Positions 19,919-29,314 are shown, numbered from the stretch's first letter. The stretch: 64,000 nucleotides of DNA from Rosettibacter firmus (GCF_036860695.1 NZ_JAYKGJ010000002.1:378001-442000), one strand, 5' to 3'. Numbers and translations are program-made. Notes: a model not told the origin generated them from the letters alone.

Positions 19919-22900
19919 ATGATAAAGAGAAATAATATCGGGCTCTTATTAATTTTTTTTACAATCAATATCTATTCTCAACAAATTAGTATTGAACGAA
20001 TTGAAAAAATGCCAAATATTCCATCACCATATCACATGAGAAACTGGAAACAGGTAGCAAGAGGCTATGATTCATTAATCTATAATATCAATGCAAAAGG
20101 AGAATATTTACCTTTAGTATTTTTGAATTATAATACACTGAATTATCCAGACCATGTAAGTTTTGGTTTGCATTCATATGTTGGAACTAATTATCCATCT
20201 AATAGTGAAGCAATAAATGTTTTACCTTCATTGGTTGGATCAACTTTAGTTGGAATTAATAAAAGAAATCAATTTGGTTATGATTGGATTAAAATGAGCA
20301 GAGAGTATTTCAATAAACGACCTGAAATGAATGTGTATAAAAATTCACCTTATGATAATTCTTATGATGATTGGTGGTATGAAACAATACCTAATTTATT
20401 TTTTTATCAATTGTATTCTCTCTATCCAGATATCGAAGACTATGACTATCAATTTAAAACCATAGCAGAACGATTCTTGGAAGTTGTAAAATTAAGTGGT
20501 GGAAATGTTACACCATGGAAAATTCCTGATTTTAATTATAGAGGCTGGGATTTTATAAATAAAAAGCCTTACCAAGTTGGTGTTGCAGAACCAGAAACAG
20601 CAGGAGCTATTGCTTATATACTTTACAATGCATATCTGGTTACACAAGAAAAAAAATATTTAATTGGTGCTGAATTGTCTTTAGAGTATCTCAATTCATT
20701 AATTGTTAATCCAGCTTATGAAATACAATTGCCATACGGAGTTTATACTGCTGCAAGAATGAATGCTGAAATTGGGACAGATTATGATTTAGAAAAAATG
20801 TTTAAATGGTGTTTTAGTTATACGAATTTAAGAAGATGGAATGTATTAACTGGAAAGTGGGGAGTATATGATATTAATGGTTTAATTGGAGAAGATTCAG
20901 AAAGGCAATACGCATTTTCAATGAATACATTTCAACAAATTGCAGCACTTGTTCCAGTTGCAAGATATGATGAAAGATTTGCTCGAGCAATTGGTAAATG
21001 GATATTAAATGCTGCCAATTCATTAAGATTATTTTATAGCAAATTTTTAGATGATATAAGACAGGATAGTGAAAATTGGTCTCATCTCTATGATCCTGAT
21101 TCTTATATTGCTTATGAATCATTATTAAAATTAGATTCAGGCTGGCCACTGGCTACAGGAGATGCGATTAAAGGTGGATGGGCTAAAACAAATTTATCGC
21201 TTTATAGTTCTTCTTCAGTTGGTTATTTAGCTGCAATTGTTGATACTACTGATATCCCAAAAATTTTAAAATTAGATTTGAATAAAACAGATTTTTTTCA
21301 GAAGAAAGCATATCCAACTTTTTTGTTGTTCAATCCTTATGATGAAGCAAAGACTGTGAAAATCGATCTCCCTGATGGTGTTTTTGATATATATGAAACA
21401 ACAAGCAATACTTTTATTAATTATGGTGTATCAAATTATGCTGAAATATTAATTCCTTCGAATAATGCTTTAGTGATTGTTCTTGCACCTTATAATGGTG
21501 AAAAAAAATATGAACTCAATAAGTTATTAATTAATGACATTGTAGTTGATTACAATGTGAATCAAAGTGTTGAGAATTATCCACCACGAATAAAAAGTCT
21601 TGCTGCAGTTTCAGAAGAAATATTAAAGAATACATCAACTAAAATTTATTGTACAGCAGTAGATAAAAATGAAAGTGTATTAAATTATTATTGGTATGTA
21701 AACGAAGGAAGTATCAAGGGAGAAGGATCTGTAATTGATTATTTTGCTCCTGACAAAGCTACTCAAGATACAATAAAAGTAATAGTAGTAGATTCAAAAG
21801 GTGAAAAAGATTCATCTAAATTAATTCTAAATGTTGTTGATTATTTAAATCGTTCACCAAAAATAAATTCTATAAAAGCAACTCCAAGAAAAATTAAACC
21901 TGCTACAACTACCAGATTATTTTGCTTTGCAGAAGATGAAGATGATGATAGTCTAATTTATTATTGGAGTAGTGATGTAGGTAGTATTGAACCAGATTTA
22001 AATTATGCTTTGTGGACTGCCCCAAATTATGAAGGAGATTTTTATATTAAATGTATTGTAAGTGATATAAGAGGGAATATAACAGAAGATAGTTTGAAAA
22101 TAATGGTTAGAAATTTTTCTGATTATTCTTCAGCTAATCTTGTATTGTATTTACCATTTAATAATAATGTAAATGATGAAAGTGGAAATGCTAATAGTGT
22201 AATAAACTATGGTGCAACATTTGTTGAAGATAAATATGGAGTGAAATCATCTGCATTATATTTTGATGGTTTTAATGATTACGTATTAATAAAGAATAAT
22301 ACATTATTGAATTTTCAAGATGCTATTGGTATAAGTTTTTGGATTAAACAGGATGGAATTAGTAATAAAGAAATGTATATAATTTCTCATGGTAGCTGGG
22401 ATAAACGTTATAAAATATCGATAGCAAATAAAAAACTAAGATGGACAATTAAAACAGATAAATTAAGTAATAACATATTTGATCTTGACAGTGAATCTGA
22501 AATCAAACCTAATGAATTTATTTTTTGTGTTGTAAATTATAATGGTCAGGATGTTGAGCTGTGGATTAATGGTGAATTAGATTCATTTGCTCAGTGGACT
22601 GGTAAATTACAAACAACAAATATTGATTTAACAATAGCTCAAATGCTTCCAGATAATTCTAATTATAATTTTAAAGGTGTTATTGATGACATAAGAATTT
22701 ATAATAATGCCTTAATGCCTGGTGATATCAAAAATTTATATTCAATTAATAGTTATTTGAAAGATGAACTTAATTATTCTGATTTGCAGAGCTTAGATAT
22801 TTCTAATTTTCCAAATCCTTTTAATTCTACAACTTCTATTGTCTATAAAATATCGAATCCAGCGAAAGTTCTTATTGAAGTTTATAATGTACTTGGTCAA

Positions 22901-23062
22901 AAAATAAATACATTAGTGGATAAAGAACAATCTTCTGGCTTATATGAAATTACTTGGAATGGTAAAAATAATTATGGGATAGATGTACCATCAGGAATCT
23001 ATTTTTGTGTTATAAAAACAAAACAAGAAATGAAAATGAGAAAATTAATTTTGATAAAATAA
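19919..23062 (+). CDS. Secreted multidomain protein: helical domain, Ig-like repeats, LamG, T9SS sorting domain
   Basis: 1047 residues with a signal peptide (IGLLLIFFTINIYS). Residues ~20-480 form a helix-rich, probably alpha/alpha-barrel region (WWYETIPNLFFYQLYSLYP, AEPETAGAIAYILYNAYLV, EDSERQYAFSMNTFQQIAAL) that may be catalytic. Two Ig/PKD-like repeats follow (NYYWYVNEGSIKGEGSVIDY; YYWSSDVGSIEPD), then a LamG/concanavalin-like domain (LVLYLPFNNNVNDESGNAN, GVIDDIRIYNNALMPGDIKN), and finally a clear T9SS type A sorting domain (FPNPFNSTTSI, YNVLGQKI, SGIYFCVIKT). It is therefore a surface or secreted carbohydrate-binding or degrading protein, encoded inside a cytoplasmic uptake operon. The enzymatic family is not recognised. 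Confidence 0.72.
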   Translation: MIKRNNIGLLLIFFTINIYSQQISIERIEKMPNIPSPYHMRNWKQVARGYDSLIYNINAKGEYLPLVFLNYNTLNYPDHVSFGLHSYVGTNYPSNSEAINVLPSLVGSTLVGINKRNQFGYDWIKMSREYFNKRPEMNVYKNSPYDNSYDDWWYETIPNLFFYQLYSLYPDIEDYDYQFKTIAERFLEVVKLSGGNVTPWKIPDFNYRGWDFINKKPYQVGVAEPETAGAIAYILYNAYLVTQEKKYLIGAELSLEYLNSLIVNPAYEIQLPYGVYTAARMNAEIGTDYDLEKMFKWCFSYTNLRRWNVLTGKWGVYDINGLIGEDSERQYAFSMNTFQQIAALVPVARYDERFARAIGKWILNAANSLRLFYSKFLDDIRQDSENWSHLYDPDSYIAYESLLKLDSGWPLATGDAIKGGWAKTNLSLYSSSSVGYLAAIVDTTDIPKILKLDLNKTDFFQKKAYPTFLLFNPYDEAKTVKIDLPDGVFDIYETTSNTFINYGVSNYAEILIPSNNALVIVLAPYNGEKKYELNKLLINDIVVDYNVNQSVENYPPRIKSLAAVSEEILKNTSTKIYCTAVDKNESVLNYYWYVNEGSIKGEGSVIDYFAPDKATQDTIKVIVVDSKGEKDSSKLILNVVDYLNRSPKINSIKATPRKIKPATTTRLFCFAEDEDDDSLIYYWSSDVGSIEPDLNYALWTAPNYEGDFYIKCIVSDIRGNITEDSLKIMVRNFSDYSSANLVLYLPFNNNVNDESGNANSVINYGATFVEDKYGVKSSALYFDGFNDYVLIKNNTLLNFQDAIGISFWIKQDGISNKEMYIISHGSWDKRYKISIANKKLRWTIKTDKLSNNIFDLDSESEIKPNEFIFCVVNYNGQDVELWINGELDSFAQWTGKLQTTNIDLTIAQMLPDNSNYNFKGVIDDIRIYNNALMPGDIKNLYSINSYLKDELNYSDLQSLDISNFPNPFNSTTSIVYKISNPAKVLIEVYNVLGQKINTLVDKEQSSGLYEITWNGKNNYGIDVPSGIYFCVIKTKQEMKMRKLILIK

Positions 23063-23077
23063 AGTTAGAGGATATTA

Positions 23078-24169
23078 ATGGCAGAAGTAAAATTATTAAA
23101 TGTTACAAAAGTTTATAATTCTGGGAGTGTTGCAGTAAAAAATGTAAATATTATTGTAAATGATGGAGAGTTTTTAGTACTTGTTGGTCCAACTGGTTGT
23201 GGAAAATCAACGATATTGAGAATGATAGCAGGCCTGGAAGAAATAACAAGTGGCGAACTTTATATTGATGGTAAATTAATGAATAATGTTCCACCATCGA
23301 AACGTGATATAGCAATGGTATTTCAAAATTATGCATTATATCCACACATGACAGTTTATGATAACATTGCGTTCGGATTAAAATTAAGAAAATATTCCAG
23401 AGATGAAATTAAAAAGAAAGTTTTAACTACTGCAAAAATTTTGGGTCTGGAAAATTTTCTCGATAAAAAACCTAAAGAACTTTCAGGTGGACAAAAACAA
23501 AGAGTAGCCGTAGGAAGAGCAATTGTAAGAAATCCAAAAGTATTTTTATTTGATGAACCATTAAGTAATCTCGATGCAAAAATGAGAGTTATGATGCGTG
23601 CAGAAATCTCAAAATTACATCGAGAAATTAAAGGTACAACAATCTATGTAACTCATGATCAAGTAGAAGCAATGACAATGGGAGATAGAATAGTAATTCT
23701 TAAAGATGGAGAAGTTCAACAAATTGATACACCTTTGAATTTATATAAATATCCAGTAAATAAATTTGTAGCTGGATTTATTGGAAGTCCATCTATGAAT
23801 TTTTTAGAAGGTGAAATAGTAAATGGTAGTAATATAAAATTCAGAAGTCTACATAATTCCATATCAATCAATTTAGAAAATAAAGAAGCCTCAAAGTTAA
23901 GTGAATATATTTATAAGAAAGTATTTTTAGGAGTAAGACCAGAACATATTATTATTAATGATAATACAAGATATGATTATGAATGTAGTATTGATCTTGT
24001 AGAACCAATGGGCAATGAATTATTTATTTACTTTAAAGTTGAAGACACAAATTTTGTTGCTAAATCATTTGCATCCGAAATACCTCAGGTAGGCACAAAA
24101 ATAAAAATATCTTTCGATCCTCAGAAATTATACTTTTTTGATTATGAAAGTGGGCTGGCGATATATTAA
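23078..24169 (+). CDS. Sugar ABC transporter ATP-binding protein (MalK/UgpC/MsmK type)
   Basis: ATPase that powers the CUT1 importer, 363 residues, start supported by AGAGG upstream. Walker A is GPTGCGKST at 37-45, the ABC signature LSGGQ at 135-139, Walker B FLFDEP with Asp159-Glu160, followed by LSNLDAKMR and the switch TVYVTHDQ-like segment (TIYVTHDQVEAMTMGDRI). The C-terminal ~120 residues form the TOBE/MOI domain (GSPSMNFLEGEI, LGVRPEHI). It is the last gene of the run, about 11.6 kb from the second permease. This separation is odd, but no other ATPase is present in the window, so it is the probable partner. Confidence 0.95.
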   Translation: MAEVKLLNVTKVYNSGSVAVKNVNIIVNDGEFLVLVGPTGCGKSTILRMIAGLEEITSGELYIDGKLMNNVPPSKRDIAMVFQNYALYPHMTVYDNIAFGLKLRKYSRDEIKKKVLTTAKILGLENFLDKKPKELSGGQKQRVAVGRAIVRNPKVFLFDEPLSNLDAKMRVMMRAEISKLHREIKGTTIYVTHDQVEAMTMGDRIVILKDGEVQQIDTPLNLYKYPVNKFVAGFIGSPSMNFLEGEIVNGSNIKFRSLHNSISINLENKEASKLSEYIYKKVFLGVRPEHIIINDNTRYDYECSIDLVEPMGNELFIYFKVEDTNFVAKSFASEIPQVGTKIKISFDPQKLYFFDYESGLAIY

Positions 24170-24585
24170 TGTTATTTTTGAAAACTGAAAAAGAGTTAAT
24201 CAATTTTCAAAATTATTATCTTATGACTAAATCTTAAGATATAGTTTTAAGATATGATGACTTTATTCATATGTGGTTCAATTCCTGTAAATATTAATCC
24301 ATTCTATTTATTTTACAAAATCGTTGTTTATATCAAATCCATACATTTCTTAAGTACTAATTTTATTAATGGTTAAAATTATTGATTATTAGCTAAAAAC
24401 CATCTCTATTATATATACAGAATTACTGAAGTTTAATCATTACAAGGGAATTAATTGTGTTATTTCTAAAAAATTGGATTCTTACTTAAGATAGGAGTAA
24501 TTTTTTATTTAATATCTAAAAGATGTATTTATTCAAAAAAGAAGAAAATTTTATATTTTTTACTATAGAATTATCAGAGGGTACA
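24170..24585 (+). other. Intergenic region without a recognisable gene
   Basis: About 415 bp of very AT-rich sequence. A weak hairpin, TTTTGAAAA (24176-24184) with TTTTCAAAA (24204-24212), follows the ABC ATPase stop and may help termination. The 9-mer TTAAGATAT occurs in near-tandem copies around 24234-24256. I see no convincing TAnnTTTG promoter and no tRNA. A stretch starting at 24523 is in frame with the next gene but lacks a credible ribosome site. Confidence 0.4.
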
Positions 24586-25371
24586 ATGAAACCATTAAAA
24601 ACTAATCGAAGAATATTTCTAAAATCTTTTGGTTCGCTTGCCGCTCTTTCTTTTCTATCTTTTTGTGAAAATTCTCGTGTAACAGAACCATTTTTTAATG
24701 ATAATAATACTGATAATAATAGTTCTGTTACCAGTACAGATCTTGTTTTATCTGGCTCTGAACAAGAAATTGCATCGAATATTAAAATGCAATATTCCTT
24801 GATTGAATATTTAGCAAAAAATACTGGCAAAGAAAAAGTTATTGCTTATTATGATAATGGTTTATTAAAGAAATTATCTATTTCTATAGTTAAAGGAAAT
24901 CTTGCAAGTTATCCTTATTTAAGATTAACAAAACAGGAAAATAATGAGAGTGTTAATATTCTCTGGGGGATGGAAGGAATTTATCCATCATTAAAATTTG
25001 TTGATGATAATGGTAAGATTATCGAGAAAGAAAATGAGAAATTAGAATTCGCACTGAAAAAAACTGATGACAGAGATTATACACCTATGGATTGGTTAAA
25101 GCTTGGAGTAAAGATATTTGCTTTTGGTTTGCTGGTATGGCTTGGTGCTACTGTATTAAAATATGTTATTGCTGCAATTGCTTTCGTAGCATTCAATGCT
25201 CTTGTTCTTGGAATAGTAATAGCTGGATTAACATTAATTATTCCATTTGTTAAATGGCTTATAGATCGAACTGGTTGGACAAAAGATAGTGTTAAAGATT
25301 TCTTTAATAATTCCTTTAATGAAATTTTAAATTTCTTACTCGAGATACAAAGATACTTGTTAGAAAGATGA
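24586..25371 (+). CDS. Tat-type lipoprotein with long hydrophobic C-terminal region, unknown function
   Basis: Not a family I recognise. The frame opens at 24523, but the ATG at 24586 follows AGAGGG at good spacing, giving 261 residues. The N-terminus has a twin-arginine pattern (NRRIFLKSFG) followed by a hydrophobic stretch and a lipobox-like LSFC, so it looks like a Tat-exported lipoprotein. A polar Asn/Ser/Thr linker leads to a small domain (residues ~50-150). After that comes roughly 60 residues of hydrophobic sequence (LGVKIFAFGLLVWLGATVL, YVIAAIAFVAFNALVLGIVI, AGLTLIIPFVKWLI), enough for two or three membrane helices, then a short charged amphipathic tail. A Tat lipoprotein carrying transmembrane-like helices at its C-terminus is unusual. 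Confidence 0.65.
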   Translation: MKPLKTNRRIFLKSFGSLAALSFLSFCENSRVTEPFFNDNNTDNNSSVTSTDLVLSGSEQEIASNIKMQYSLIEYLAKNTGKEKVIAYYDNGLLKKLSISIVKGNLASYPYLRLTKQENNESVNILWGMEGIYPSLKFVDDNGKIIEKENEKLEFALKKTDDRDYTPMDWLKLGVKIFAFGLLVWLGATVLKYVIAAIAFVAFNALVLGIVIAGLTLIIPFVKWLIDRTGWTKDSVKDFFNNSFNEILNFLLEIQRYLLER

Positions 25372-25562
25372 TTAATTTTTAATAACACTTTTCCTAAGAT
25401 ATAACATTACATACATATAATAAATTAGCAAGTTTATATTAACATATATATTTTATAATTTGTTGTTAAAGAGTTTTTTGTAGTATATTAAATTTATTTT
25501 ATATTAAATATATCGATAGGGATTTCGATAATACTTATGAAATAATATTTTAAATATCCAAT

Positions 25563-25583
25563 ATGATTTTAAAATAAAATCAT
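25563..25583. repeat. Perfect 8-bp inverted repeat upstream of the 690-residue lipoprotein gene
   Basis: ATGATTTT at 25563-25570 and AAAATCAT at 25576-25583 are exact inverted copies with a 5-base loop, ending about 32 bp before the ATG at 25616. It could be an operator or a 5'-UTR hairpin. AT-rich composition makes chance occurrence possible. Confidence 0.35.
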
Positions 25584-25615
25584 AACATTTATTCTTCTAA
25601 TTATTGTATACCTTT

Positions 25616-27688
25616 ATGGTTAAACATTTACTTCTGCATAATATTTACTTGAGAATTTTATTTACATCCATTATTCTTTTTAATGCTTGTCAAATAAATG
25701 AACCACATTTACCTACTTGGGATGTAGAAATAAATATCCCAATTTTAAAAAGAACTTATTCATTAGAAAATTTATTAGATAGGAGTAATTTTATTAAATA
25801 TTATAATGAAGGAAGTAATAAAAACCTTATATATTATTCACGAGTAATAAATTTTGATAGTATAAGTATAAGTAACAAATTAAATATAGATGAATTTTCT
25901 GAAACATTATCAGAAACAATCGAATCGTTTTTTTTAATACCCGACTCTTTAACAGTTGATATAAATTTGGACTGGTTAGGCTACAATGATCATCCCAAAT
26001 ATCCAGTGGTAATTTATCCTATAAATAATGAAAAGATATCTATCACAACTGATGCTATAGAATCTTTCGAATATGCAATTATAGAATCTGGGAAAATTGA
26101 TTTAGAGATAATTAGTCACCTACCAACGCCTGTATCATTAACAATAAATAATTTTATATTAAAAAATATTGCTACAGGAGAAATTCTTTATATAAATAAT
26201 GATATTTTTATTCCTTTTGGTTCCAGTATAAAAATTAAATCTATAAAACTGCCTAGAGGAATAAAATTATATAATAAATTTTTAATAGAATGTGTTGTAT
26301 CCACAAGTGGAACTAATGGTAAAGCAGTTACATTACCAGAGAACTCATTTACTATTAAAGTTAATATCGCTGATTTTAAAGTAAGTGAAGCAAAAGCAAA
26401 AATACCTTTCCAAGTACTCTTAACTATAGAAGATTCTTTTCTATTTGAAGACGATAATTTACAACCAACAAAGATCAATTCATTAAAAATAGATGATGGA
26501 AATATTAATCTAACTATAACAAATACATTAGATGTTAATATAAAGGTGTCATTGATTATATATAACTTAAAAAATTCATTTGGACAAGTTTTTTCTGACA
26601 CAAAATTTTTAGAAAGAAAACAAACTATAAATATTAAAAATTATTCTTTAAAAGATTATTCCTTTGTTAGTTTAAATGATGCTCCCTCTAATGTGATTAA
26701 GTATAAGATTATCGTTGCGGTAGATTCTTCAAATAATATGAGGATTATAAGAAATACTGATGGTATTTCTGGAAAAATTACAATTAGTAATTTAAAAATT
26801 AAAGAATTTATAGGTCAACTGAAACCATATAATATTACTCCAGAAAGATATTCTTTGGCACTGAAGTTAGAACAATTAAAAGATAAAATTAAGTTTCAAA
26901 ATATTATTATTAATAATGCTATTTTACAATTAGTATTCAAATCAACAGCTGAATGTGAATTTAAAATAATTGGTCATATTGAAGCGAAAAACAATATTGG
27001 TGAGAAAGCTATTTTGAGATTAAATAAAAATACATTAGGCAAAGAAATTATTTCTCCAAGAGATTCTATTCTACGAATTAATGCAGATAGTCTAAATGTA
27101 TTTCTAAAAAAATTTACTCACATACCAGATTCTATCATTATTTATTTAGGAGGAGTAATTAATCCAAACTATAAAACAGTTATTGTAAAAAATAACGATA
27201 TTATTTCTGGTAGTATAAATGTTGAATTACCTTTATATATAAGTATACAAAATGCAGAGTATTATGATTCCGTTAAAGTAGAATTAACAGATGATGATAA
27301 GAATTATATGAGAAATGTTAATTCATTAGACACTGGATTAAGGCTCACAAATGGATTGCCATTTAATTTAACTTTTGTAGGTAAACTTTATGATGAACAA
27401 AATAATTTTTTAACTTACTTCCCTCCATATTACCCTAACCAAGATACTGCAATTACAATAATTGGTGCATCAACAAATTCAAATGGAGATGTTATAGCCA
27501 GTAGAGAACAGCTCATAAAATTCCAAGCTAAAAAGTCTGAAATAGATAAGATTATTAAAGCATCTTATATGAAAATAAAATTAATCATTAATACTTCAGC
27601 AAAAAATAACTTTCCTGTAAAAATTAAAAGTACAGATAATATAGATATTTACGCTTTTGGTAAGTTAAATTATAAAGTTAATCATTAA
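25616..27688 (+). CDS. Large lipoprotein of unknown function, beta-rich
   Basis: 690 residues from the ATG at 25616; a TTG 12 bp upstream is less likely. The N-terminus has a lipobox (IILFNAC), so the mature protein is lipid-anchored. No domain is recognised. The opening after the Cys (PHLPTWDVEINIPILKRTYS) and the later repeated alternation of short hydrophobic and polar residues suggest several beta-sandwich modules. TATA segments such as GKIDLEIISHLPTPVSLTIN, LKIDDGNINLTITNTLDVNI and VELPLYISIQNAEYYDSVKV look alike and may be diverged repeats. It lies 8 bp before a DUF5723-like barrel gene, so the two probably form a unit at the outer membrane. Confidence 0.7.
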   Translation: MVKHLLLHNIYLRILFTSIILFNACQINEPHLPTWDVEINIPILKRTYSLENLLDRSNFIKYYNEGSNKNLIYYSRVINFDSISISNKLNIDEFSETLSETIESFFLIPDSLTVDINLDWLGYNDHPKYPVVIYPINNEKISITTDAIESFEYAIIESGKIDLEIISHLPTPVSLTINNFILKNIATGEILYINNDIFIPFGSSIKIKSIKLPRGIKLYNKFLIECVVSTSGTNGKAVTLPENSFTIKVNIADFKVSEAKAKIPFQVLLTIEDSFLFEDDNLQPTKINSLKIDDGNINLTITNTLDVNIKVSLIIYNLKNSFGQVFSDTKFLERKQTINIKNYSLKDYSFVSLNDAPSNVIKYKIIVAVDSSNNMRIIRNTDGISGKITISNLKIKEFIGQLKPYNITPERYSLALKLEQLKDKIKFQNIIINNAILQLVFKSTAECEFKIIGHIEAKNNIGEKAILRLNKNTLGKEIISPRDSILRINADSLNVFLKKFTHIPDSIIIYLGGVINPNYKTVIVKNNDIISGSINVELPLYISIQNAEYYDSVKVELTDDDKNYMRNVNSLDTGLRLTNGLPFNLTFVGKLYDEQNNFLTYFPPYYPNQDTAITIIGASTNSNGDVIASREQLIKFQAKKSEIDKIIKASYMKIKLIINTSAKNNFPVKIKSTDNIDIYAFGKLNYKVNH

Positions 27689-27696
27689 TAACCTCA

Positions 27697-29085
27697 ATGA
27701 AAAAAATAATATTACTATTAATTTTATTTACAACTGAAAATATTTTTGGGCAGGGGATTGGATTAACTAATTTTACAGATTCTCAATTAATGAGCATGAC
27801 TGGTTCATTTTTATTCTCTTCTGGTTTAATGGCTGTGGGAAAAAATCCAGCAAATATATTTAAATATTCGGGTTCAACAATTGAACTTATTTCCCCATTG
27901 CCAGTTCCTAATTTATCAATAGGTATAGTTTCAAATTTTTTTACTCTCAAAGACTATAACTTTTACCTAGGTACAAAAATTATAGATTCAAATGGAGAAG
28001 TGTATGGGAAAAACTTAACAAGATCTGATAAAGATAAATTGAAAAGTATTTTTAAAAGTAATAATAATGTTAATACCGATATTTCTATACAATTGTTTGG
28101 GATTAAAATTCAGCCGTCAAATAAGTCAGGAGCTTTATCTTTTGCTATGTCTGATAGGATATCATTTTCATTGACTTTTCCTAAAAGCTTAGTTGAATTA
28201 TTATTTGATGGTAATCAACCTGATAAAATTTATAATTTTAGTGACGCAAAATTTAATGCCTGGTGGCTAAGAAAATTCTCTTTAACATATTCAAATGAGT
28301 TTAATATTGTGAAGAATTTTAAGCTCGGGGTCTCATTGAATTTTGTAAATGGTTATTTTCTTACTGCTATCGAAAAGAACAATACTACTATAAAAACAGA
28401 TAGTTTAAATATTATTACAGGTTTTGGAGAGTTTTTGGCATATTCTGCTTTCTCGAGTTTTTTTAATATGAAATATAGTTTTGATAATGTTTTCCCAAAA
28501 CCTTTAGGGAATGGAATAGGTGTTGATTTAGGGATAATAACAAATATTAGTGAAAATTTGGCTTTTGCTTTTTCAATGACTGATATTGGTACCATTACTT
28601 GGAAAAATAATATTATAGAATATTCTTCAAATGCACCTATTTATTTAGATGATATTTCAAATAAAAAACAAGTCGACACATTAATTTCTATATTAACTGG
28701 CAGAGCTAATAAGAAATATATTAATTCGCTTAAAACAAATATGAACACTGCTATTCATTTGGGGATTATGTGGACAAACAAACCAGTTGATATTACTACT
28801 AGTAAATTTGATGCAGTTTTTGAATATCATCAAGTATTAAATTATCAGCCTGGCATAACAAATTATAGTATTGTTTTTAGCTTAGATTATTTTTGGATTA
28901 AAACTTTATATTTCAGAACTGGATTATCATTCGGGGAATTTTATAAATTCAATTGGGCTTTTGGTATAGGATTTAATTTTAAAATTTTGGAAATAAATTT
29001 TGCGACAAATAATTTTCAAAATGTATTATTCCCAGATAAAACAAAAGGCTTAACATTTGCTTGTTATTCTATCTGGAAAATTTAA
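27697..29085 (+). CDS. Outer-membrane beta-barrel, DUF5723-like
   Basis: 462 residues with signal peptide (KKIILLLILFTTENIFG). The N-terminal part of the mature protein (SGLMAVGKNPANIFKY) resembles the GxNPA motif of FadL/PorV-like and DUF5723 barrels, and the rest alternates as transmembrane beta-strands up to the terminal FACYSIWKI. DUF5723 proteins are uncharacterised. The start lies 8 bp after the stop of the large lipoprotein. Function is unknown; pairing with the lipoprotein suggests transport or assembly at the outer membrane, by analogy with PorV. Confidence 0.65.
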   Translation: MKKIILLLILFTTENIFGQGIGLTNFTDSQLMSMTGSFLFSSGLMAVGKNPANIFKYSGSTIELISPLPVPNLSIGIVSNFFTLKDYNFYLGTKIIDSNGEVYGKNLTRSDKDKLKSIFKSNNNVNTDISIQLFGIKIQPSNKSGALSFAMSDRISFSLTFPKSLVELLFDGNQPDKIYNFSDAKFNAWWLRKFSLTYSNEFNIVKNFKLGVSLNFVNGYFLTAIEKNNTTIKTDSLNIITGFGEFLAYSAFSSFFNMKYSFDNVFPKPLGNGIGVDLGIITNISENLAFAFSMTDIGTITWKNNIIEYSSNAPIYLDDISNKKQVDTLISILTGRANKKYINSLKTNMNTAIHLGIMWTNKPVDITTSKFDAVFEYHQVLNYQPGITNYSIVFSLDYFWIKTLYFRTGLSFGEFYKFNWAFGIGFNFKILEINFATNNFQNVLFPDKTKGLTFACYSIWKI

Positions 29086-29141
29086 TATTCACTTATAATT
29101 ATATTCGTTAAATAAATAATTAAGTTTCTAAATGGTTATTA

Positions 29142-29178
29142 AATTAAACGAAAGAAACGTTAGCTTCTTCCTTTAATT
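29142..29178. terminator. Imperfect stem-loop after the DUF5723-like gene
   Basis: AATTAAA (29142-29148) pairs with TTTAATT (29172-29178) and an inner AAGAA/TTCTT stem closes around ACGTTAGC. It lies 57 bp after the stop. The following tract is not a clean T run, so this is a weak candidate. Confidence 0.3.
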
Positions 29179-29263
29179 AAATTTAACTTTATCGAAAATT
29201 CTTTTTTCTATTTTTATATACATAATAGTAAAAATAATCAGTTGATTTTATAACTTATAATTT

Positions 29264-29283
29264 AGATTGTTAGATGACAATCT
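29264..29283. repeat. Inverted repeat upstream of the DUF1848 gene
   Basis: AGATTGT (29264-29270) and ACAATCT (29277-29283) are perfect 7-bp arms around TAGATG, followed by GTTTTAATT. It lies 31 bp before the ATG at 29315. Operator or small terminator; undecided. Confidence 0.35.
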
Positions 29284-29314
29284 GTTTTAATTACTTGCTA
29301 ATAATCGATTTATT

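Noticed and set aside
24169-24237. 22-codon ORF starting in the stop of the ABC ATPase gene
   Set aside because: AT-rich, no ribosome site of its own, no motif; chance expectation in this composition.
24234-24256. Near-tandem TTAAGATAT copies as a possible repeat array or iteron
   Set aside because: Only two copies of a 9-mer in very AT-rich DNA; no origin genes nearby.
24275-24300. T-loop-like GGTTCAATTCC that might mark a tRNA
   Set aside because: The flanking bases do not form a T stem beyond two pairs and there is no acceptor or anticodon arm upstream.
26188-26601. 137-codon open frame on the - strand
   Set aside because: Antisense shadow inside the 690-residue lipoprotein gene, with no ribosome site or recognisable motif.
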